64,000 bases of DNA from Ustulina deusta (taxonomy: Eukaryota; Ascomycota; Sordariomycetes; Xylariales; Xylariaceae), in assembly GCA_023159155.1 (NCBI GenBank), contig JAJNNX010000012.1, forward strand, positions 248,001-312,000, read 5' to 3'. Under the pieces are notes generated by a model. That model was not told the DNA's origin and made no database searches. It saw only the letters and a list, made by a program, of their open reading frames with translations. Below are positions 58,373 through 64,000 of the stretch, piece after piece. Position 1 is the stretch's first letter. Each line of letters begins with the position of its first letter. Both the position numbers and the translations under genes were made by a program.

Positions 58373-59259
58373 GGATGGAGATTATGTGCCTTAGTCGGAT
58401 TTAGAGTAAATGAGGATACAATTTTGCAACACATCGGATCTTGTTGTATTATATGACGTGTTTCGCTCTCTTGCCTCGTCCTCAATTGAAATGAGATAAC
58501 GCTGCCCGCTCCGGCCAATTCTGGACACCCCTAAAAGGCACCAAGAGTAAATTGCTAGATCCGGAACAGACACTATGACTTCCGAGACCAGGAACCTTTG
58601 TTGGACATATTGCCCATTATTCATGGCAAATTGAGCCGCCAAGTGGGTAAGTCTTACGCCGAATGATCATGTGCCAGCTAGATACTTCGAGATTGGGTGC
58701 TATTTGAATGCTTATGACAAAGTGATATTCGAAACATAAGATGCGTGTGAGAGCAAACATCTGACTCCAACGACCTCTATCCAATAAAGGTGTCACGGTG
58801 TAGAAGCTTTACCAGCATGCCTTTTGCTACTGTTAGGGAGGCCGAGAAGCAAGAAACAAACCCACAGAGGCCTCCCATTTACTCGTGGTTAGAGACGCGG
58901 GAATACGAACACAAACTAGAGACGGGCGAGCACAATAGGATGTTGACTTCGAAAAATAAACAAGAATAAACTACTACCAAACCGGTTTTCAGTCCGATCC
59001 TCTCCTCGATAGACGATATTAACCGTATACTAACGAATCTCCCAAGATTTACCAATTTGTGTCATAGTACATACATAATAGCTGCAGACAGGCCAAGTGC
59101 CCACCTCGACCATGTTCTACTTTTGCTAAGAGCGTGACGGTATAGTGCTGCAGCAGTTCTGTTCCGTGACAATTTGCCGCGGCAATGCCTTGGAGCCTAT
59201 CACATTTGACTTGTTTTGTTGATGCTGGTTAAATCAGGTGTATAGCTGGCCGACTCAGA
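58373..59259. other. No gene recognised
   Basis: About 0.9 kb without a coding signature. Confidence 0.4.
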
Positions 59260-59589
59260 CTATTTGCCCGAGCTCGTGAACGCGTGTTTCAGCGTCTCCG
59301 AGATGCTCGAAGATCTGCGGTCGGTGCCCTCCCCCGCCGGCGAATCCATGCTCGAGCTACTCCTGCGGCTCCGTCGTCGCTCAACGAGGTCGTGCACGTC
59401 GTGAACCACCGCCTGATCTCGCGTTCCTAACGTAACCAGATCATATGTTAGCAAAGCGTGATTTTGGTTGTCAGTAGACTACGAGGTTATCATACGAATA
59501 TTCCCTGCACCGCCAATCCCAAACGACCTCCTTCTTTCCACCTCGGGCACAGCCTTCTTTCCTTGGTTCGGAGTGGATAGCAGTGTCAT
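59260..59589 (-). CDS. DUF3602-like small protein
   Basis: Two exons (59589-59496 and 59426-59260), 86 aa; the 69-bp intron has a GTATGA donor, a GCTAAC-type branch and a TTAG acceptor. The protein reads MTLLSTPNQGKKAVPEVERR, then RSFGIGGAGNIRTRDQAVVH, a basic Ser-rich RRRSRRSSSS, and SSSISETLKHAFTSSGK. GGAGN(I/Y)R with flanking basic Ser-rich stretches is the hallmark of the DUF3602/PAR32-like family of small fungal phosphoproteins; here the usual Arg before GGAGN is Ile. PAR32 in yeast is a phosphoprotein linked to TORC1 and ammonium-transporter control; whether this short protein shares that is unknown. The only in-frame ATG is at 59589. It is divergent to RINT1/TIP20. Confidence 0.68.
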
Positions 59590-60617
59590 TTTGTAGGGAA
59601 TGGTGGGAAATATCTGCTCATTCTCTTGAGCCTGTATGCTGCTTATGATGAGATTATCAGCGCTCAGAACAGTTCGCAGGTTGGAGAATGGCAGACGCAA
59701 ATACGAGTCAAGAGCCCAAGTGCCTCCTCCGCCATGCAAGAATCGCGATAAGCCGTACCAAACCTATTGGTCCCAGGTCGTGGATGGTACGAGGAATGCT
59801 TAGTCGGCGGCATATCTAGTTGCTGTGTCGTCATCCCGTAGAGTTAAATGCATGGAGCGGCACTGGATGATAAGGGATCGATGTTTCACTGGTTGCCGGC
59901 CTATTACAGAACAGAGCTGTGGCACTATACCGTCACACTTCTAGCAAAAGTAGAATGTAATCAAGTTGGTGCGCTTGACCTGTCTGTAGCTATTATATAC
60001 GTGCCGTGGCACGGCCGGATCGCACATCGCAAACAGCCAGGCTAGAGAGAAGGCAGCACTGCACGAGGCTTAGACCAGCTAACTTGGGCACCACTTAGGG
60101 TAATATGACTTCTGATCCAACCATCCCGTCCTTGTCGATACTCGTGACTATCCAGATTCCTAGGCTTGCTTACATATAATCGTTATACCAGCGAGATGCA
60201 CCACATTGTCGAGCAAGTAACCTCTATGGTAAATCGCTTCTGCTGCTATATAGCATATGCTTTCCAACTGGCACGATCTCCATTAAACCAATGGATAAAC
60301 TAGTAAAACTTACTGTCCAACAAGCTTTTTTTAGCTACCTAGGTATACATTATCTAGATGGAATCCAACTGCATGTGATATATGATGTGCCCTGAAATAC
60401 CAAGTTTGGTTAGGTCAGCCCCTCTCTGTCTAGACTCTAAATGCATAGCCCCTGATATGAATATCTTAGCAGCATAGGTAGTTGCATATTCACTTTTAAT
60501 CACAAATACATTTTTCCAGGGTATCTACCTGGGTACCTAAGGTAAGGTAGGTAGGTGCCTTAGGTATCCAAACCTTAGTACCTACTTACTTACTCGTCCC
60601 AACATCGGCCATTATTC
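59590..60617. promoter_or_regulatory. Divergent region with dense TACCTAGGTA-type motifs upstream of RINT1/TIP20
   Basis: The last 100 bp (about 60336-60350 and 60523-60597) contain CTACCTAGGTA, TACCTGGGTACCTAAGGTA, AGGTAGGTAGG and TACCTACTTACTTACTC. The cluster ends about 20 bp before the ATG at 60618. The rest shows nothing recognised. Confidence 0.5.
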
Positions 60618-63162
60618 ATGTCGAACCATAGGTCATCAACGATGGCGACCAGCTCGCTCGCCCACTCCCACTCTGTGGAGCCTGATATTCGACTGGAAGA
60701 CTATCTCGACGACAAGCTTCAGTCGACCGCAGATTTCGAGAATCTCGACAGTTTGATCGCCAACGTCGAAGTCCAACGCAGCCAGCTACAGGCGCAGCTC
60801 GACGATGCTGTGCGCGAGCTCGACGATGCCCGTCGTGCCGCCCAAGATCGCCAGGGCGGCCTCTCCCGGTCCATCGCCGAGTTCCATGCCCTCCAGGAGA
60901 GCATCGATGCCCATCTCAAGATCGTCGCAAACTCAGCCGCCCCGGACGAAGCCATCCAGCGCCTCGAAGGACCCATGAAGCAGCTGCACAGGGTCGAGGT
61001 GGCGTATCAGTATGTGTCGCTACTTCAAGACGTGGAAAACATGCGACTGGACGCCCGCTCCCATCTGCCACACACTCCCAAAGCTGCGCTCGAGCCATAT
61101 GCACGGTTAAAACAGCTCTGTCTGCGACTCAGAGAGCATCAGGGGCCCGCGGATGGAGCTGCCACCCATCTCGTGGAGCACGTCGAAAATACCACCGATG
61201 CCCTATGGGTGGAAATGAAGAGCGTCATGTCACAAGAGATGGAAGCTGTTCTGAGGAGTCGCAATTGGCCGCATGTGGATAGTACCTGCGAGATGGATTC
61301 CGAATGGCTCGAGTGCTTCGAAAAGCTCGTTGATCTACAGGTCCCCGAAGTGCTATACTCCGAGACCGCCGCCGCTCTGCTGCCATTTGAGGTGATGGTG
61401 AAGCCATTTGTGCAATGGTTTAGGTTCCAGTTCATGGGCAACAGTACCACCAGTACCCCGCAGGCATTCGGGACGTTTTGCATCCCGCAGTTCATATCAC
61501 TGATCGACAAATGGGAAGGCTTTTTCCGAGAAAACGTTGGACACATATTAGTTTCGCGATTTCGCGATACCAGTGTTGGAAAGATGTCCATATACGTCGA
61601 TCCAGCTTCTGCCCTTGTCACGGCGTTGTTGCCCGTCATGAGAGAAAAGATCGAAAGTGTGATCAAGGAAGGCCTTCAAAATCCCCAGTTTCTCAGCAGC
61701 CTCATGATACAAATAATGAACATGGACGATGACTTGCGGTCAAGATTTAACTATGACGGCGGCAACCGGGAGCAGGGTTGGCCTGGCCTGGCATCTGAAG
61801 TCCTGGACAAGCACTTTGATGCTTGGCTAAAGGCCGAAAAGGAATTCGCTCTTGAGCGCTTTCGTGTAATACTGAACTCAGATGATGCAAGAAATATTGA
61901 CTACGATTATAGCACACCCGGTAAAATGAAACCCACATATGGAGCTATACGTGTGACAGATCTGCTTAGGACTGTCAACTCTCAGTATGAGCGCGTATGT
62001 AGATTTTCCCACAAACTGCGATTTCTCATCGACATCGAACTCGAGATATTGGACGAGTATCACGATCGTCTCAAAGACTCGTTGGATACATATTCCGCTA
62101 TAACCTCAACAATCGGTCGAACATTACATGGCGTCACACGAGAACAACTGGCGGCTTTAGAAGGGACGGGCGCTTTTGAGACACTGTGTAAAGTCCTAGG
62201 GAGCTCTGATCACATTGTCAACACTCTCAAGGACTGGAGTAATGAAGAGGTGGGTATCAGCCTTGGATACCTCAGTTTGAAACTTACTAATCGTTTCTAG
62301 TTCTTTGTTACGTTGTGGGAAGAACTCCAAGCACGAGCACGCAAGAATAGTGATCTAGAGACCCTTGCAGGCGGAATGAGTCACGAAGCTGTGAAAGACC
62401 GTATTTCTTCAGCTGTTGGAACCAATGAAGACACCGGTATCTTGTTTGACGAAACCATTGCCGCCTACAGCTTTCGGCGCAAGACTGCCGAAGAATACCT
62501 TGTCTCAGCGTTGATTGATTCCCACCAGAAGGCATTCCGGCCGTATTTGGGTAAACCTCAATGGACTACCATAAGTAGTGATTTAAACAGTAAGTAGTCT
62601 GCACTACCTCGATTTTGAGGCGCACGCTGATCGAGATAGTCGATTCCTCCCAACTCGCAATAACCGCGGAACTCGATGAGCCCCTCAAGGTTTGTGAACG
62701 TGCAAATGAGTTTTTACGTAATTGTTGCTAACAGCATGCCAGATCATCAAACGGAACTTAACATTCTTAGCTAGGGCCCTAAGTACGGCTGTATATCGCC
62801 GAATTTGGCGAACAGCACTTGAGAAACTTCAAGAGATGTTATGGGGGGAGGTTCTTCTGAGACAGAATTTTACGACTCTAGGCGCAGCACAATTCGTACG
62901 AGATTTACAGGCAGTCTTTTCGCTAGTTGATCGCCATCTTCCGGATGGATCCTTGATTATGGGCACGCTGCAGGATGGCGCACAGTTATTGAATCTGCCC
63001 ATTGAATCAAGCACCGGAGGTATCACTCTTCAGCAAGCCACCGATCGTGTGTTCACGGATAACATGGAGGCAAAGAAGACACTCGCTGAATTGGATCTGG
63101 AATCGCTAACCCCCACAAATGCACGAAAGATATTACAGAGGAGAGTTGAAAATAGTGAATAG
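60618..63162 (+). CDS. RINT1/Tip20-family subunit of the Dsl1 tethering complex
   Basis: Four exons: 60618-62249, 62301-62589, 62640-62689 and 62743-63162, total 796 aa; introns 51, 50 and 53 bp with CTAAC-like branch sites. The N-terminus has LEDYLDDKLQSTADFENLDS then a coiled coil (EVQRSQLQAQLDDAVRELDD). Family signatures are LPFEVMVKPFVQWFRFQFMG, KHFDAWLKAEKEFALERF, KLRFLIDIELEILDEYHDRL, and after splicing FFVTLWEELQARA and ELDEPLKIIKRNLTFLARAL. These match the RINT1/TIP-1 domain of animal RINT1 and yeast Tip20, a CATCHR-fold subunit that tethers COPI vesicles at the ER with Dsl1 and Sec39. I first considered COG6, but the middle motifs fit RINT1. The 50-bp third exon is firm because both joins restore conserved sequence. 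Confidence 0.9.
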
Positions 63163-63348
63163 ATATGGAGAACTATAAACAATTCACTGCATATCTATCT
63201 ATCCTGACTTTTCTCTATGTTGAATATCCGTGCGTAGAAGAGGCTTAGCAGCCATTGGTGTCCGGTTATCAGTCTACATGATCAAACGCCAGAAAATGGA
63301 ACCCAAACTCAGACGTGGAAACTTGTGCTCCGTCGCCTCTCACCTCTT

Positions 63349-64000
63349 TCAGCTGATGGCTCTCATCGTCGCCTCGACCACGGCAAAGGTTCCGGCACTG
63401 ACGGGCATAGCACGCAGCAACGTAGGCCCAATGCCCTTCCAGAAGCCACGCATGCCCTCACCCCGCCACGTCTGCGCGAAGCAATCACGCATGCTCTTGT
63501 AGCGCATGTTCTCCCCGAACCCGTCCGTCTGCATCTTGCTCTTGACGACATCAAACGGGTAGCTGGCCAACCAGAGGGCCTCGCCGGCAAGCCCACCGTA
63601 CAGCGCCACCTTGTAAGCGGGGACCTCGCTGCGCGCGAGCCCGTTGCGCGCCGCGTCGGCGTTCATCATCCACTCGAAGGCCAGGAACCACATGCCGTAG
63701 GCCTGGGCCTCGCGGATGACGGTGACGGCCTCGCCGCGATACACGCCGCGGAGGACGCCGCCGCCCCGGGCGCTGAGCTTGCGCACGCAGTCCAGCGGCC
63801 CGGAGTACAGACGTGCGGCGCCGTGGGGCTGCGTCTGGAGACGGATGCGCACATGCTCGATCGGGCCCGAAATGACCGAGTTGGCGACGCCCGCGAAGGC
63901 GCCGGCCGCGTAGTACTGCCCATAACTCAGGTCCTTGACGGCCCGGGCTGCGTTGGCCGCCTCGAAGTACCGCTTCGCGTAGCCGAAGGCGCCGAACTGG
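63349..64000 (-). CDS. Mitochondrial carrier family protein (partial, 5' end outside window)
   Basis: The frame is open from the window edge to the stop at 63349 (217 codons seen). The order is typical of the second and third carrier repeats: YYAAGAFAGVANSVISGPIE then HVRIRLQTQP (PxE-x-R-like signature variant of P-x-D/E-x-x-R/K-x-R), GVYRGEAVTVIREAQAYGMW, YGGLAGEALWLASYPFDVVK then SKMQTDG, and GFWKGIGPTLLRAMPVSAGT. The protein belongs to the six-helix SLC25 family of the mitochondrial inner membrane; PIEHVRIRLQTQ and the REA-x-x-YG motif are most like the Ymc1/carnitine-carrier branch. The substrate is not settled. It is convergent with RINT1/TIP20, 186 bp apart. The upstream repeat lies outside the window. 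Confidence 0.88.
   Translation of the reverse strand, partial: QFGAFGYAKRYFEAANAARAVKDLSYGQYYAAGAFAGVANSVISGPIEHVRIRLQTQPHGAARLYSGPLDCVRKLSARGGGVLRGVYRGEAVTVIREAQAYGMWFLAFEWMMNADAARNGLARSEVPAYKVALYGGLAGEALWLASYPFDVVKSKMQTDGFGENMRYKSMRDCFAQTWRGEGMRGFWKGIGPTLLRAMPVSAGTFAVVEATMRAIS

Noticed and set aside
60618..63162. COG6 identity for the large helical protein
   Set aside because: The mid-protein motifs (VMVKPFVQWFRFQF, AWLKAEKEFALERF) fit RINT1/Tip20.
1..64000. tRNA, rRNA or CRISPR features
   Set aside because: I looked for T-loop-like GGTTCGAATCC strings and regular direct repeats with spacers and found none that fold or repeat as required.

Overview
The window looks like nuclear DNA of a filamentous ascomycete (Pezizomycotina, probably Sordariomycetes). 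The reasons are many short introns (about 48-220 bp) with GTAAGT/GTATGT-type donors, CTAAC-like branch sites and AG acceptors, families typical of these fungi (HET domain, 2EXR domain, PNP-NACHT-ankyrin NLR, DUF3602-like protein, Tad1-like LINE remnants), and a dispersed intergenic TACCTAGGTA-type motif. I see no tRNA or rRNA gene, CRISPR array or bacterial operon. Exon joins were inferred by hand from splice signals, reading phase and protein family continuity; none was checked against RNA.

Layout. 0.2-5.4 kb is a compact core block: BOL2-like BolA protein (-), NIF3-family protein (+), VPS51 of GARP (-), RMI1 (+). 5.5-7.1 kb holds a decayed HET-domain gene. 7.1-17.0 kb is a long stretch with nothing I can recognise. 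17.0-21.9 kb has an intact single-exon protein with six spaced repeats (predicted beta-propeller), an ankyrin relic, a GC-rich hairpin-bearing segment inside AT-rich DNA, and an intact five-exon cupin gene. 22.5-26.3 kb combines two LINE fragments, an intact five-exon zinc alcohol dehydrogenase and a truncated cytochrome P450 relic. 27.7-35.0 kb returns to core genes: TPS2-type trehalose-6-phosphate phosphatase (-), COG5 (-) and a small Gly/Leu-repeat protein (-). 38.1-51.1 kb carries a secreted carboxylesterase (-), a C2H2 zinc-finger protein with a DEDDh exonuclease-like C-terminus (-), a small three-exon protein (-), a 2EXR protein (-) and a prenylcysteine-oxidase-like flavoprotein (+). 51.6-58.4 kb is an immunity-type patch: a PNP-NACHT-ankyrin NLR with a mutated P-loop and a frameshifted C-terminal half, bracketed by inverted copies of a short repeat and followed by a damaged kinase-like gene. 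59.3-64.0 kb is core again: DUF3602-like protein (-), RINT1/TIP20 tether subunit (+) and a mitochondrial carrier (-, cut by the window edge).

How they fit. Three vesicle-tethering proteins of the CATCHR class (VPS51, COG5, RINT1/TIP20) sit in the core blocks with genome-maintenance, iron-sulphur and trehalose genes. The accessory stretches hold allorecognition/immunity-type genes (HET, NLR, ankyrin, kinase-like), mostly inactivated, and the leftovers of a small oxidoreductase neighbourhood (cupin, ADH, P450) disturbed by LINEs. The most unusual items are the zinc-finger/exonuclease fusion, the six-repeat propeller-like protein, the P-loop-dead NLR flanked by inverted repeats, and the hairpin-rich GC segment.
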